A stretch of DNA of 52,848 bases from CAYQJV01 sp964417925. GTDB lineage: Bacteria; Hydrothermota; Tepidihabitantia; B3-TA06; CAYQJV01. The notes beneath the pieces are model-generated. The model worked only from the letters and a program-made list of their open reading frames with translations. It made no database searches and was not told where the DNA came from. Shown here piece by piece: positions 32,294 to 41,553 of the stretch. Numbering within the stretch: the first letter of the stretch is position 1; every line of letters begins with the position of its first letter. The DNA lies in NCBI GenBank assembly GCA_964417925.1, contig CAYQJV010000007.1, forward strand, positions 1 through 52,848, in the 5' to 3' direction. Made by a program: the position numbers and the translations under genes.

Positions 32294-35200
32294 ATGCTTC
32301 CTTTGGTTATTTTACTTACTGCATGGATTGCTTCAGGGCCTGAGGGAGGAATAATTCAAGCATTGGAGTTGAGCGATAGTGATGGCAGTCTTTTTGCGGG
32401 GACGGTTCCAGGATTATGGGTGATGAAATCCGGGAGATGGGAAAGGGTAGAAGATCCTAATGTGGAGTATGTAGAGGTTACATCTATAGCTTCTCTCTTT
32501 ACCTATGTACTCATTGGTTCACAAAGGGGAGCTTATCTCAGTAAAGATAATGGAGTTAGTTGGAAGGAAGTAAAAGATGTGGGGAAGAGATACATCAATA
32601 GAACAAGGATATTTAAATACCATGATGGAATAAGAATGGTGATATGTACAGATAATGGAGTTTTTGTATCAGATGATGGAGGGGAGAACTTTAAAACAGT
32701 TCCAGGTTTTGTAAATAAAAAGGTGGTGGATGTTGGATACAGTGGGGCGAAGGATCAAATGTATATTCTTACTGAAAAGGCTCTTTATGTTAGTACTGCT
32801 CAAGGTTGGATAGATATGCAGATACCTAAGCATCCCGATGATAATTTTACATGCCTTTTAATAGTAGAGATTCCTGGAGGAGATGTTTACGTGTATGCGG
32901 GTACGCAGTGGGGAGTTATTTATGCTAAGAAAGGAAGTGCTGCGTGGAGGGCTGATGTTCTGGGAGGGTCAATAGGAATCATTTCAAAGGACCCTGCGCC
33001 AGAGGTAGAAGAGATTTATGCAAGCGTCTTTTCCAAGGGAGTTGCTGTATGTTCCTTGAAAGATAACAAATGGGAATATATAAATGAAGGACTTCCTTAT
33101 CTTACGGTTACAGAGGTGGTTGCCAAGAATGGCAGAGTATACTGCGGTCTTGCAGGAGCAGGGGTTTTTGAAAGGGTTGGGGAAACATGGGTACCAAAGA
33201 ACGATGGTCTTTTAGCAACCATAGTGGTAGATATTGAAGCCTTTCAGAGAAGGATATTTGCAGGTGTGCTTGGGTATGGGGTATGGGAAAGTGAAGATTG
33301 TGTAAGTTGGAATTGGATAGAGAAAAGTCCTGCATTTGTACTTGACATTGATATATGGAAGGATACTATTTATGTCGCAGCGGGGAGCAAGTTGTACATA
33401 AAGAAAGGGAGTGAGTGGGATTCTCTTGTAGTTTCTCCTTCTGAAAGTACTGCTGTTAGTGTCTGTAGATGTGACAGGGGACTTTATGTAGGTACCATGG
33501 ATGGGGTTTACTTTTCAGAGGATGGAGTAAGGTTTAATAAAATAGAGGGAATTTCAGGAAGAGTATATTCTTTTGCAGTAAAAGGGGATACTGTAATCTT
33601 GGGAACAGAATATGGGGTTTATGTGGTAACAGGTGGAGTTAATCTGGGAGATATAACTCCTGATACTACCATAAAAAGGACTGTAAAGGTTGATGTTTCT
33701 TCTTCTGGCAGGGTATTTGCTCACCTTACTTCAAGAGTAGATATTCCCTATGAAGGAGTGCTTTTTTACAGTGACGACCTTGGGAAAACTTGGAATGAGG
33801 TTGTGGAGGCAAATGAATTATGGAGTTTTGCATTGAGTGATTCTTCAAATAGTTTTCTGCTCTTTGGGAAAAAAGAAAACATAAAAGTAACCACAGATAC
33901 TCTCTATGCTTCTGAAAACTGGATTGATATTTCTGAGGAACTTTCAGGTATTGCTCCGATTGTGACAAGGGTGTATCATAAAAACTACAAAGGAGTTTTA
34001 GTGGGTACATGGAATGGCATATATGCATTACTTCCAGAAGGTACTCCATCTGTTTCCATAAAGAGTTCACCAGGGGCATTTTCTCCTGATGGTGATGGAA
34101 TCAACGATTTGACGACGTTTACAATAAATTACCTCGCAGAGTATCCTGTTGATTGGACAATTGAGATAACTGATGAAGAAAAAAATAGTGTTTACACTGA
34201 AAAAGGTTATAAAGAACCTATTCCTATGTTTCTATGGGATGGATACGCAGAGGATGGTATGCTTTGTAAGAACGGAAGTTACAAGGTTTATCTAAGGTTG
34301 AGGGATATCTTTCTTAATTCTGCAGAGGACTCTGTAAATGTGGATCTCAGTAAGGTTCCACTTGCTACTGCAGATTCTAATGCAACCTATCCGCCGAATA
34401 CAAGAAAAATTAAAGTAACCCCTGAGGGAGTTACAAGAGTTGTTTACACCAGTTTCAACACACCAGAGGTTTTTTATACTGAAGAAGAAACGGGGAGTTT
34501 TTGTGAACCTCTTTGTCTTTCAAATACAAAAGATGTATACTCACTTTACCCATCTATTTCAGGGGATGAAGTAGCTGTAGTTTTATGGGTTGAGCGTATG
34601 GGAGAAGGGGATGTTCTTTTACTTTATGAAAATGGAAGGATAGATACTGTGGCAATTGGAGATTCTATATATTCGCCTCAACCATTCTCAGAGGATGGAG
34701 ATGTGGCTGTTGTATGGATTGATGCAGGGGTTTTAAAGTATAGGAGGAAAGACCAAGATGGATGGGGAGATGAAAGGATTATAGATATAGAGGTTAATAA
34801 CTGTGAAATACAGGAAGTATTCATAGTTTTTGAAAAAAACGGAAAGATATATCTTTACGATGTTGAAGAAGATAATGTGGAGTTTATTACAGAAGGGAAA
34901 AATCCTTCAATTGCTCTGCACGATTTTTTACACATAGTATGGGAAAGGGATGGAAAGCTTTTCTATAAGAGGAAAGATACAGATTGGAGTAATGAGGAGG
35001 AAATAGGGGAAGGGAAGAATCCAGTAATTGGAGTAAATATCTATGACGACCCATATGTAGTGTTTGAAAATAATGGAGAGGTTTTCTATGTTCAGAAACA
35101 AAATGGTGAATGGGTTATTAATAAAATAGGAGAAGGTATATATCCAACATGTCCTGATATTCTATACTATGGAGATTTTATGTCTGCCTATACCGATATA

Positions 35201-35821
35201 GAAAATAAAAAAGTAAGGATCTTCGGGGTAGAGGATACAACGCCTCTTTTAGCAGAGATTGAGTATCCAGATACTGTTTTTATCCCAGATTCTCTTGAAA
35301 TTATTGCTTCGTTTAATAAGCCTATTTCGGTATTTAGTATTTCCATTTTACTTCCTGATGGTAGTAAAGATACGGTACCATGGGTAAAAGAGAATGATAC
35401 CCTTTATCATGCGGTATACTATTTTGAAGAGAATACCCAGGAAGGCATGGCAGAGATAGAGGTGTATGCAGAAGATTATTCAGGAAAGGTTTTTTCAAAA
35501 CTTGTGTATGTTTACATTAAAAAGTCTCCTTCCATAACAGAACTTATAGAGAATGTGCATATAAACCCAAATCCTGTAAAAGGAATTGATGAGATTGAGG
35601 TTATATTTGATTTGAAAGAAGATGCAGATATTGTGTTTGAGGTGTATTCAATAAGAGGAAGAAAACTCGTAGAAAAAACAGAAAGGTTCAGCAAAGGCAG
35701 GAGCCATACTTATGAGATGGATGTATCACAGTTAGGTACGGACCTTTATATACTGAGGGTAATTGCAAAAGGAAAGGATGAGATAAAAGAGGTTAAAAAA
35801 AGATTTGTGGTGATAAGATGA
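32294..35821 (+). CDS. large secreted propeller protein with FlgD-like and T9SS-like C-terminal domains
   Basis: 1175 residues. A short signal-like start (MLPLVILLTAWIASG) precedes BNR/sialidase-type propeller blades with 'SKDNGVSW', 'SDDGGENF', 'SDDLGKTW' Asp-box motifs (about 20-580). An FlgD/gliding-motility-type Ig domain opens with FSPDGDGINDLTTF (near 595). A second propeller-like region (about 710-1000) follows. A C-terminal domain (about 1085-1175) has 'HINPNPVKG' and 'FEVYSIRGRKLVEKTERF', as in type IX secretion sorting domains. Surface location is inferred. It is first of four genes; its stop overlaps the next gene by 4 nt, and that gene is PorV-like, which fits export. Confidence 0.82.
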   Translation: MLPLVILLTAWIASGPEGGIIQALELSDSDGSLFAGTVPGLWVMKSGRWERVEDPNVEYVEVTSIASLFTYVLIGSQRGAYLSKDNGVSWKEVKDVGKRYINRTRIFKYHDGIRMVICTDNGVFVSDDGGENFKTVPGFVNKKVVDVGYSGAKDQMYILTEKALYVSTAQGWIDMQIPKHPDDNFTCLLIVEIPGGDVYVYAGTQWGVIYAKKGSAAWRADVLGGSIGIISKDPAPEVEEIYASVFSKGVAVCSLKDNKWEYINEGLPYLTVTEVVAKNGRVYCGLAGAGVFERVGETWVPKNDGLLATIVVDIEAFQRRIFAGVLGYGVWESEDCVSWNWIEKSPAFVLDIDIWKDTIYVAAGSKLYIKKGSEWDSLVVSPSESTAVSVCRCDRGLYVGTMDGVYFSEDGVRFNKIEGISGRVYSFAVKGDTVILGTEYGVYVVTGGVNLGDITPDTTIKRTVKVDVSSSGRVFAHLTSRVDIPYEGVLFYSDDLGKTWNEVVEANELWSFALSDSSNSFLLFGKKENIKVTTDTLYASENWIDISEELSGIAPIVTRVYHKNYKGVLVGTWNGIYALLPEGTPSVSIKSSPGAFSPDGDGINDLTTFTINYLAEYPVDWTIEITDEEKNSVYTEKGYKEPIPMFLWDGYAEDGMLCKNGSYKVYLRLRDIFLNSAEDSVNVDLSKVPLATADSNATYPPNTRKIKVTPEGVTRVVYTSFNTPEVFYTEEETGSFCEPLCLSNTKDVYSLYPSISGDEVAVVLWVERMGEGDVLLLYENGRIDTVAIGDSIYSPQPFSEDGDVAVVWIDAGVLKYRRKDQDGWGDERIIDIEVNNCEIQEVFIVFEKNGKIYLYDVEEDNVEFITEGKNPSIALHDFLHIVWERDGKLFYKRKDTDWSNEEEIGEGKNPVIGVNIYDDPYVVFENNGEVFYVQKQNGEWVINKIGEGIYPTCPDILYYGDFMSAYTDIENKKVRIFGVEDTTPLLAEIEYPDTVFIPDSLEIIASFNKPISVFSISILLPDGSKDTVPWVKENDTLYHAVYYFEENTQEGMAEIEVYAEDYSGKVFSKLVYVYIKKSPSITELIENVHINPNPVKGIDEIEVIFDLKEDADIVFEVYSIRGRKLVEKTERFSKGRSHTYEMDVSQLGTDLYILRVIAKGKDEIKEVKKRFVVIR

Positions 35822-37647
35822 TTTTTATTCTGTTTAGCCTTAGGGGTCTTGAAATCATTGATATCCAAACCGGTGCATGGAGTTTAATGGTAGGAGAGTT
35901 TTATCCATATTCAGGAGGTTTTTCTCTTGTTGTAAATCCATCTGCAAATAGAGTTGAAAATTTTGATTTTTCATTTTATTATTCAAAATGGTTTGAAGAG
36001 ATACATAATGGAGGTGCTGTAGTAAGGTTTAACTTAGGAGGTTTCAGTAATGCTTTCTTTTTGAGAGGAGTTTATTCTGCAAATATTGAAAGATTTCCAG
36101 AGGAAGGGGCTTACAGCGCGGGTTTTTACAGTGTGGGGTTCAATTTAAGCAAGAAGGTAGGAGGGATATATACAGGGGTTAATTTAAATACATGGTTAAT
36201 ATCTTTTGAAGAAGAAAAAGGCTATGGATTCCATTTTGACCTGGGATTTTCCAAAGAGATAGCAAATGTAGAACTTTTCTTGTCCGTTAAAAACATAGGG
36301 ACTGGATTTTCTCTTGACAGTATAAGCACTCCTCATCCTTTAAGGATCGGTAGTGGGGTTTTTTGTAAAACAAGGGCTATCTCTTTTTCTTTTCCTCTTG
36401 TATATTCCAGCAATGCAAAATTTTATTTAAATCCGGGAATTTTATTTACTCCCTTTAAAGTAATATCTTTTGGATTAAACTTTTCTACAGAAGTGGAAGG
36501 CGTTATTGAAAAGTTTGGAACAGGGTTTAGTTTAAATGTGGGTCCTGTGAAGTTATCCTATGCAGTTCACCCATTTTCTGTTGGTTATGTTCATTCTTTA
36601 GAAGCCAGTATCTCTGCTCAAAAGGTATCTGAGGAAGAGATTGCTAAAAAGGTTGAGGAGGAATTTAGAAAAAGGATGGAGGAGGCGAGCAATGCATATC
36701 TTGAAAGAGGTATAGTTCTGTTTGAGGAAAAGAAGTTTGATGAGGCGATGGAGGCATGGGACATAGCATTGATATGGAACCCAGCTAATAAACAGGCTAT
36801 GGAGTGGATGAAAAAAGTAGAAAAAGAAAAGAAAAAAATGGAAATAGAAGAACATGTGGAGCAAGCAAAAAAATACTTCCTTGCAGGTGATTACATATCT
36901 GCTCAAAAAGAGGCATCGCAGGCTCTTGCTCTTGATTCAACGAACAATCTTGCAAAATTCTACTATGAAGAGGCAACCCAAAAAATTCAAGAAAACATAG
37001 GTAAAGCAGTATCGGAGAAGGAAAAAGAAAGCCTTGAAAAGGGAATGGAATGCTTTAATAAAGGAGATTTTGAGAAGGCTATAAAAAGTTTTGAAGAGGT
37101 TTTAAAAATAAATCCTGATAACAGGATTGCAGCAGAGTACATTGCAAAGGCAGGAAAGGAGATACAGAAGTATATTGAGAAGGAGGTTAAAAAGGTTGAC
37201 TATCTTTTAAAGAAAAAAAGATACAAGGAGGCAAAGGCAAAGGTTAAGAGGTTGCTAAAAGTTGCGCCTGATAATGCGGAGTTGTTGAAAAAACTCGGTG
37301 AAATAGAGGATAGAATGGATAAGGAGATACAAAGATTACTGGACAATGGAGAAAAGTATTATCAGAAAAAGGATTACAGTTCAGCAAGAAGGTATTTTGA
37401 ATCTGTGCTGGTTCTTGATCCCCACAATAGTAAGGCACTTTCTTATCTTGATAAGATAAAGAAGAAGGAGAAGAAAGTAGATCCTCAGAAGTATTATATT
37501 CTTGGAGTCCAAGCATATGCTGATGGAGACTACGAACTTGCTATTGCATATTGGGAAAAGGTACTTTCCGTTGATCCAGAAAACGATAATGCAAGAAAGA
37601 ATATAGAAAGAGCGAGGTCAAAGCTTTTGTACATAAAGCGTTACTGA
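35818..37647 (+). CDS. PorV-like outer-membrane barrel fused to TPR array, copy 1
   Basis: 609 residues. A very short hydrophobic start is followed by a beta-rich region (about 20-265) of alternating aromatic and Gly strands with 'NPSANRVE', resembling the PorV/PorQ or FadL-like barrels of FCB bacteria. Then comes a charged linker and tandem TPRs (about 290-600) with repeated 'A-x-x-x-W/F-x-x-A/V-L-x-x-x-P-x-N'. PorV carries substrates of type IX secretion; a fused TPR would face the periplasm. It overlaps the upstream CTD-bearing protein by 4 nt and is followed by a second fusion of the same type. Confidence 0.72.
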   Translation: MIFILFSLRGLEIIDIQTGAWSLMVGEFYPYSGGFSLVVNPSANRVENFDFSFYYSKWFEEIHNGGAVVRFNLGGFSNAFFLRGVYSANIERFPEEGAYSAGFYSVGFNLSKKVGGIYTGVNLNTWLISFEEEKGYGFHFDLGFSKEIANVELFLSVKNIGTGFSLDSISTPHPLRIGSGVFCKTRAISFSFPLVYSSNAKFYLNPGILFTPFKVISFGLNFSTEVEGVIEKFGTGFSLNVGPVKLSYAVHPFSVGYVHSLEASISAQKVSEEEIAKKVEEEFRKRMEEASNAYLERGIVLFEEKKFDEAMEAWDIALIWNPANKQAMEWMKKVEKEKKKMEIEEHVEQAKKYFLAGDYISAQKEASQALALDSTNNLAKFYYEEATQKIQENIGKAVSEKEKESLEKGMECFNKGDFEKAIKSFEEVLKINPDNRIAAEYIAKAGKEIQKYIEKEVKKVDYLLKKKRYKEAKAKVKRLLKVAPDNAELLKKLGEIEDRMDKEIQRLLDNGEKYYQKKDYSSARRYFESVLVLDPHNSKALSYLDKIKKKEKKVDPQKYYILGVQAYADGDYELAIAYWEKVLSVDPENDNARKNIERARSKLLYIKRY

Positions 37648-37648
37648 A

Positions 37649-39358
37649 TTGTTTTTAGTATTCTTATTTTCTCTTCTTGAGGGCGAGGCGAGGGCTCAAG
37701 GAGTGGCAGGAGCATATGTATCTCTTGCAGATCAGCCTATAGCAATATACTACAATCCTGCTGGACTGTGTTGTATTCAACAGAAAGTTATAGAGTTTTT
37801 CCCCAGGAGGTTAAATAACCCTCTTTCCCTTTCCTTCCTTTCGTATATTCATCCCTTAGGAAGTTATAATGTAGGGATTTCTTTTATGGAGATAAAAAAT
37901 GAGCAAAAATTATACCTTTCTATTGCTCGAAGGTTTTCTATCCTTTCAGGAGGCGTAACGATTGGAAGGGGTGTAGTAGTGGGAGGACTTATGAATGTGA
38001 GTATAAAAGAAATACCAGGGAATATTTCAATTGGTTTTTCCTTTAATAATATAGAGGAGACCCCTTGGATACAGCTTGGAACCCATTATGAATTTGGAAG
38101 TTTTAATTTTATGCTTGAAGTGATAAAAAGGGGAAAGGGGCCGTTTGTACCAATTGCAGGAGGCTTTTTTAGATTAGAAAATTTCAAGATATCTAAGTGG
38201 GAATTGGGAGGGGGATGGGGAATAGATGGACCTTCGGTGTTTACAGCACTGGATTTTGAAGATATTAAATTTAACCTTTCCTATTATAATGCACAAGTAG
38301 GAGTTTCTTTTCTTTTTAGAATAGGTTCCAAAAGGGGATTTGAAGAGAGAATAGCAAAGATGTTTAAGGAAAGAGAAAAAAAGGAAAAAGAAACAGCACG
38401 AACCTACATAATGCAGGGGATATCTTTTTATAATCAAGGTGATTATGAAAATAGCATGAAATCCTTTGATATTGCTCTGATATGGGATCCAGAAAATAAA
38501 GATGCCCTTACATGGCTTGAACGGGTAAAAGGCGAAAAAAAGAAGAAGGATATTGAAGAGTATCTCAGAAAAGCAGAGGAAGCAATGAGAAAGAGAGATT
38601 TTGCAGAGGCAATGAGGTATGCAGAGGAGGTTCTTTCAATAGACTCTACTAATGTGACTGCATTGAAGATTTATGAAGATGCAGAAAGGGAATTCTATGA
38701 GTATATCTTTGCTTCAACTGGAGGTAAGACAGAGAAAGTTTACAATTACTTTAAGAAAGGACTTGATTATTATTCTAAAAAAAGATATAAGGAGGCAAAA
38801 GAAGAATGGGAAAAGGTAAGGAAAATAGATCCAGAAAATAAAGATGCCAAAAGGCTTATAGAAAAGGCAAACAGAGCAATAGCTCAGAAGATAGCAAAGG
38901 GATTGCAGAAACTGGAGCAGTATGAGAGGGCAGGGGAATACGAAAAGGCTTTGAGATTGGCAAAAAAATTAAAAAGGCTTGCTCCTTATAATAAAAAGAT
39001 TTCTCAAAAAATAGAACTGTATGAAAAAAAGATCGCAGAATATGTAGGAGAGTTAGAAGATAAAGGTATAAGTTATTACAGAGAAGGGTTGTATGCAAAG
39101 GCACGTAGAGTGTTTTCAGATATTCTGTATCTTGATCCAGATAATAGAATTGCAAAGAGATATCTTCCCCTTGTTGAGCAAAAACTTAAAAGAGAAGATG
39201 CAGATGAAATATACATGGCAGGAATTGAAGCATATCTTCGGGGAGATTACAAAAAAGCTATTGAACTTTGGGAGGAAGTGTTGAAGATAGATCCATCTTA
39301 CAAAAAGGCAGAGGCTAATATAAAAAGGGCAAAAGAAAAACTCAAACATCTTGATTGA
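37649..39358 (+). CDS. PorV-like outer-membrane barrel fused to TPR array, copy 2
   Basis: 569 residues from TTG 37649, the only canonical start after an in-frame stop at 37634; it sits 1 nt after the upstream stop with no clear Shine-Dalgarno sequence. Signal-like start (MFLVFLFSLLEGEARAQ), then the PorV/FadL hallmark 'GVAGAYVSLADQPIAIYYNPAGL', a beta-rich barrel to about residue 225, and TPRs (about 245-565). It is a paralog of the preceding gene, with the same 'AMEAWDIALIWNP'-like first repeat ('SMKSFDIALIWDP'). The two could form a hetero-pair in the outer membrane. Confidence 0.72.
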   Translation: MFLVFLFSLLEGEARAQGVAGAYVSLADQPIAIYYNPAGLCCIQQKVIEFFPRRLNNPLSLSFLSYIHPLGSYNVGISFMEIKNEQKLYLSIARRFSILSGGVTIGRGVVVGGLMNVSIKEIPGNISIGFSFNNIEETPWIQLGTHYEFGSFNFMLEVIKRGKGPFVPIAGGFFRLENFKISKWELGGGWGIDGPSVFTALDFEDIKFNLSYYNAQVGVSFLFRIGSKRGFEERIAKMFKEREKKEKETARTYIMQGISFYNQGDYENSMKSFDIALIWDPENKDALTWLERVKGEKKKKDIEEYLRKAEEAMRKRDFAEAMRYAEEVLSIDSTNVTALKIYEDAEREFYEYIFASTGGKTEKVYNYFKKGLDYYSKKRYKEAKEEWEKVRKIDPENKDAKRLIEKANRAIAQKIAKGLQKLEQYERAGEYEKALRLAKKLKRLAPYNKKISQKIELYEKKIAEYVGELEDKGISYYREGLYAKARRVFSDILYLDPDNRIAKRYLPLVEQKLKREDADEIYMAGIEAYLRGDYKKAIELWEEVLKIDPSYKKAEANIKRAKEKLKHLD

Positions 39359-40547
39359 GTTAATTGTTTTTTCCTCAGTGGTTATAAATGAGGTGATGGC
39401 CAATCCCATAGGTAAAGAAACCACCTCAGGTGATAGAAATGAATGGATAGAACTTTACAATCCTACAGATGATACTGTGGATGTTGGTAAATGGATAATA
39501 GATGATTTAGATGCAAAAGATGAGATACTTCCCTGGCAAGATTCAGCCTTACTTGATGTACATCCTGATGTATTAATTAATACAACAAAGATACCTCCAA
39601 AGGGATACGCATTGATAATGGATCCTGAATACCTAAATTCCGATCCAGAGGGTAAATATGAACATCCCTATAACATTCCACCCAATACAGTAATATTAAC
39701 AATAGACGATACATCCATAGGTAATGGGCTTTCCACCACAGACCCTCTGTTGCTTATTTCTCCAGATACCAAGGATACGGTAAGCACCTTTGGAACTCCA
39801 TTTATTGAGGATGAATTTCCATACGACCCTGGAGATGGAATCTCCCTTGAGAGGTTGGAACCTCTTTCAAAGGATACACCAATGTACTGGGTTCCATGTA
39901 TTGCTCCAGAAGGTTCTACCCCTGGTAGAGAAAACAGTCCTCTCTTCTATATAGATGGATCGGTGGATTCTATTAATATGCTACCTCCTTGGGGTAAGGC
40001 AGGAGAAGAAACGGCAATAGAGGTATGGATATCCAATCATTCGTTTCGTGAAATAGAGTGTTGCCTAAGTATCTTTGTTAACCAAGAATTATATGGTCAA
40101 AGAAGCATAAATTTATATAGTAGAGAGACAAAAAGGATAGATTTTTCATGGACTCCATCTTTACCCCAAGACTACAAAATCTCTGCGTTGCTTGAAATAA
40201 ACGAAGATGAAAATTCTGCCAACGATACCCTATCTATCACATATCAGGTGAGAACCGAAGGACTGGTAACCATCTATCCAGTGATTTATACCGGAGAGAG
40301 TCCAATAGAGATAAACTATTCACTTCCAGATGATGAAGGTTATCTATCCATTAAAATATTTGATGCAAAAGGAAGAGTTGTAGATAAGGTGCTTGAACAC
40401 AAAAGGGTGAAGGGAGGAGGAGTAATTACCTATACACCAATTGAGGGACTAAAGAATGGGATTTATTTAATCTTGTATCGTTTTAAAAAACAAAATTATA
40501 TATACGAGAAAAAAGTTCCATTCTACATATTCAAAAAAAATAAATAA
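39351..40547 (+). CDS. secreted lamin-tail-domain protein with T9SS-like C-terminus
   Basis: 398 residues. A lamin-tail domain begins almost at the N-terminus ('VVINEVMANP', 'RNEWIELYNPTDDTVDVGKWIIDD', 'GYALIMDPEY'), then a CARDB/Ig-like region (about 205-300) and a C-terminal sorting-like domain ('EINYSLPDDEGYLSIKIFDAKGRVV', 'GLKNGIYLILYRFKK'). The start is TTG 39351, overlapping the previous stop by 8 nt; this leaves only a few residues as export signal, so the start or the export route is uncertain. It is the last gene of the operon. Its stop lies at the edge of an inverted repeat. Confidence 0.75.
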   Translation: MIELIVFSSVVINEVMANPIGKETTSGDRNEWIELYNPTDDTVDVGKWIIDDLDAKDEILPWQDSALLDVHPDVLINTTKIPPKGYALIMDPEYLNSDPEGKYEHPYNIPPNTVILTIDDTSIGNGLSTTDPLLLISPDTKDTVSTFGTPFIEDEFPYDPGDGISLERLEPLSKDTPMYWVPCIAPEGSTPGRENSPLFYIDGSVDSINMLPPWGKAGEETAIEVWISNHSFREIECCLSIFVNQELYGQRSINLYSRETKRIDFSWTPSLPQDYKISALLEINEDENSANDTLSITYQVRTEGLVTIYPVIYTGESPIEINYSLPDDEGYLSIKIFDAKGRVVDKVLEHKRVKGGGVITYTPIEGLKNGIYLILYRFKKQNYIYEKKVPFYIFKKNK

Positions 40548-40557
40548 GCCGCCGGGA
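40547..40557 (+). repeat. inverted repeat flanking hsp20, left arm
   Basis: AGCCGCCGGGA, the exact reverse complement of 41050-41060. On the hsp20 transcript this arm lies 9 nt after the stop and is followed by a U-rich run. Confidence 0.85.
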
Positions 40558-40566
40558 CTTAATTTT

Positions 40567-41010
40567 TTACTTAACCTCTATCTCTATCTCCTTTGCTCTT
40601 GCTTTCTCTGATTTTGGTAAGGTAACGGTGAGAACACCGTTTTCATAGGTAGCCTTGGCATTGTCCGGCTCCACTTCTACAGGGAGATCTATGGTCCTTT
40701 CGAACCTTCCGTAAGCTCTTTCTATCCTGTGGAAGTGTTTGCCCTTCTCCTCTGCCTCGTGCTTCTTTTCGCCGGAGATGGTGATGGAATCTCCGGTAGT
40801 CCTTATCTTTATGTCTTCCTTCTTCATTCCAGGAAGTTCAACACGAACTATGATATCGTTTTCGGTTTCTTCAATATCCACTGGAGGACTCCACAATCCT
40901 TCGTACTCCTCAACTGAATATTTTCCAAAGAAGGAGTCAAATAGTCTTTCCATATCTCTTCTAAAAGCTTCGAGTTCTCTAAATGGTTCCCATCTTTTAA
41001 TTTTTGCCAT
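40567..41010 (-). CDS. hsp20: Hsp20/alpha-crystallin small heat-shock protein
   Basis: 147 residues from the ATG at 41010 (AAAGGAGG 8 nt upstream; an ATG 18 nt earlier lies before that site). A 'WEPFRELEAFRRDMERLFDSFF' N-terminal helix, split by type, is followed by the alpha-crystallin domain (about 40-130: 'PPVDIEETENDIIVRVELPG', 'IKIRTTGDSITISGEK', 'FERTIDLPVEV', 'ENGVLTVTLPK') and a short basic tail. It is an ATP-independent holdase in the cytosol. GC content is visibly higher than in its neighbours, so codon adaptation for high expression or acquisition is possible. The gene is flanked by an 11 bp GC-rich inverted repeat. Confidence 0.92.
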   Translation of the reverse strand: MAKIKRWEPFRELEAFRRDMERLFDSFFGKYSVEEYEGLWSPPVDIEETENDIIVRVELPGMKKEDIKIRTTGDSITISGEKKHEAEEKGKHFHRIERAYGRFERTIDLPVEVEPDNAKATYENGVLTVTLPKSEKARAKEIEIEVK

Positions 41011-41049
41011 ACTATCACCTCCTTTCATTTATTTTTTAATTTGTTTCCC

Positions 41050-41060
41050 TCCCGGCGGCT
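41050..41060 (-). repeat. inverted repeat flanking hsp20, right arm (5' leader)
   Basis: TCCCGGCGGCT on the plus strand, so the hsp20 leader carries AGCCGCCGGGA at about +4 to +14, complementary to the 3' UTR arm at 40547-40557. Confidence 0.85.
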
Positions 41061-41069
41061 CTGTTATAT

Positions 41070-41097
41070 AATATAGTTCAATTTTACCTAATGTCAA
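41070..41097 (-). promoter_or_regulatory. hsp20 promoter
   Basis: Minus strand: TTGACA (41097-41092), 16 bp, TATATT (41075-41070). Predicted +1 is 41063, leader of about 53 nt. It looks like a housekeeping promoter; no CIRCE element was found. Confidence 0.78.
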
Positions 41098-41101
41098 GTT
41101 C

Positions 41102-41129
41102 TTGACAAATTGTAAAATTGCATTATAAT
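41102..41129 (+). promoter_or_regulatory. promoter of the ArsR-family gene
   Basis: TTGACA (41102-41107), 16 bp, TATAAT (41124-41129). Predicted +1 is 41136, 5 nt before the ATG. Only 4 bp separate it from the divergent hsp20 -35. Confidence 0.8.
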
Positions 41130-41140
41130 GAAAATAAGAA

Positions 41141-41488
41141 ATGATGAAAAAAAACGTTGAACAGATAAAAGGAGATCCAAGAGGTAGGATCTTCTTTGCC
41201 CTTTCTTGTGATGTGAGGTTGGATATTCTTGTTTTTTTAAAGGATAGAGAGAGGTCTACCCAGGAGATAGTAGAGCATACAGGAGTTCATCCCTCGGTTG
41301 TTTCAAGGCATCTTTCTGTATTACAAAGGGCAGGGCTTGTGGTTTCACGTAAACAGGGAACCTGTGTATATTGGAAAATTTCTGCTCCAGAGGTGAAGAA
41401 ACTTCTTGAGATTTCTCAAAAACTTGTGATAGACCTCAGAGAGGAGGAAAAAAGGGCATTTCGTAAGTATAGAAAGAGATTTATATAG
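41141..41488 (+). CDS. ArsR-family winged-helix regulator
   Basis: 115 residues. Winged helix with 'LSCDVRLDILVFLKDRERSTQEIVEHTGVHPSVVSRHLSVLQRAGLV' type helices (recognition helix 'HPSVVSRHLSVL') and wing 'VVSRKQGTCVYWKI'. A Cys near residue 23 and another in the wing could sense metal, redox or Fe-S state, but the classical ELCVCDL arsenic site is absent. It sits divergent to hsp20 and just upstream of the zinc-ribbon and MinD genes, which it may regulate. Leader about 5 nt. Confidence 0.85.
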   Translation: MMKKNVEQIKGDPRGRIFFALSCDVRLDILVFLKDRERSTQEIVEHTGVHPSVVSRHLSVLQRAGLVVSRKQGTCVYWKISAPEVKKLLEISQKLVIDLREEEKRAFRKYRKRFI

Positions 41489-41492
41489 AAAT

Positions 41493-41520
41493 TTGACATT
41501 TTTAATTTTTCCTTTATAAT
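41493..41520 (+). promoter_or_regulatory. promoter of the FmdB-MinD operon
   Basis: TTGACA (41493-41498), 16 bp, TATAAT (41515-41520). Predicted +1 is 41527; a 27 nt leader with AAAAGGAGG precedes the ATG at 41554. A short direct repeat (TTTGCAAAA-like, 41523-41544) in the leader could be a regulator site. Confidence 0.78.
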
Positions 41521-41553
41521 TTTTTGCAAAAAATTTGCAAAAGGAGGTAAAAT

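Noticed and set aside
41342..41354. GTTTCACGTAAAC, a parS-like sequence in the ArsR gene
   Set aside because: It breaks the palindrome (CACGTAAAC instead of CACGTGAAAC), and ParB sites tolerate this poorly.
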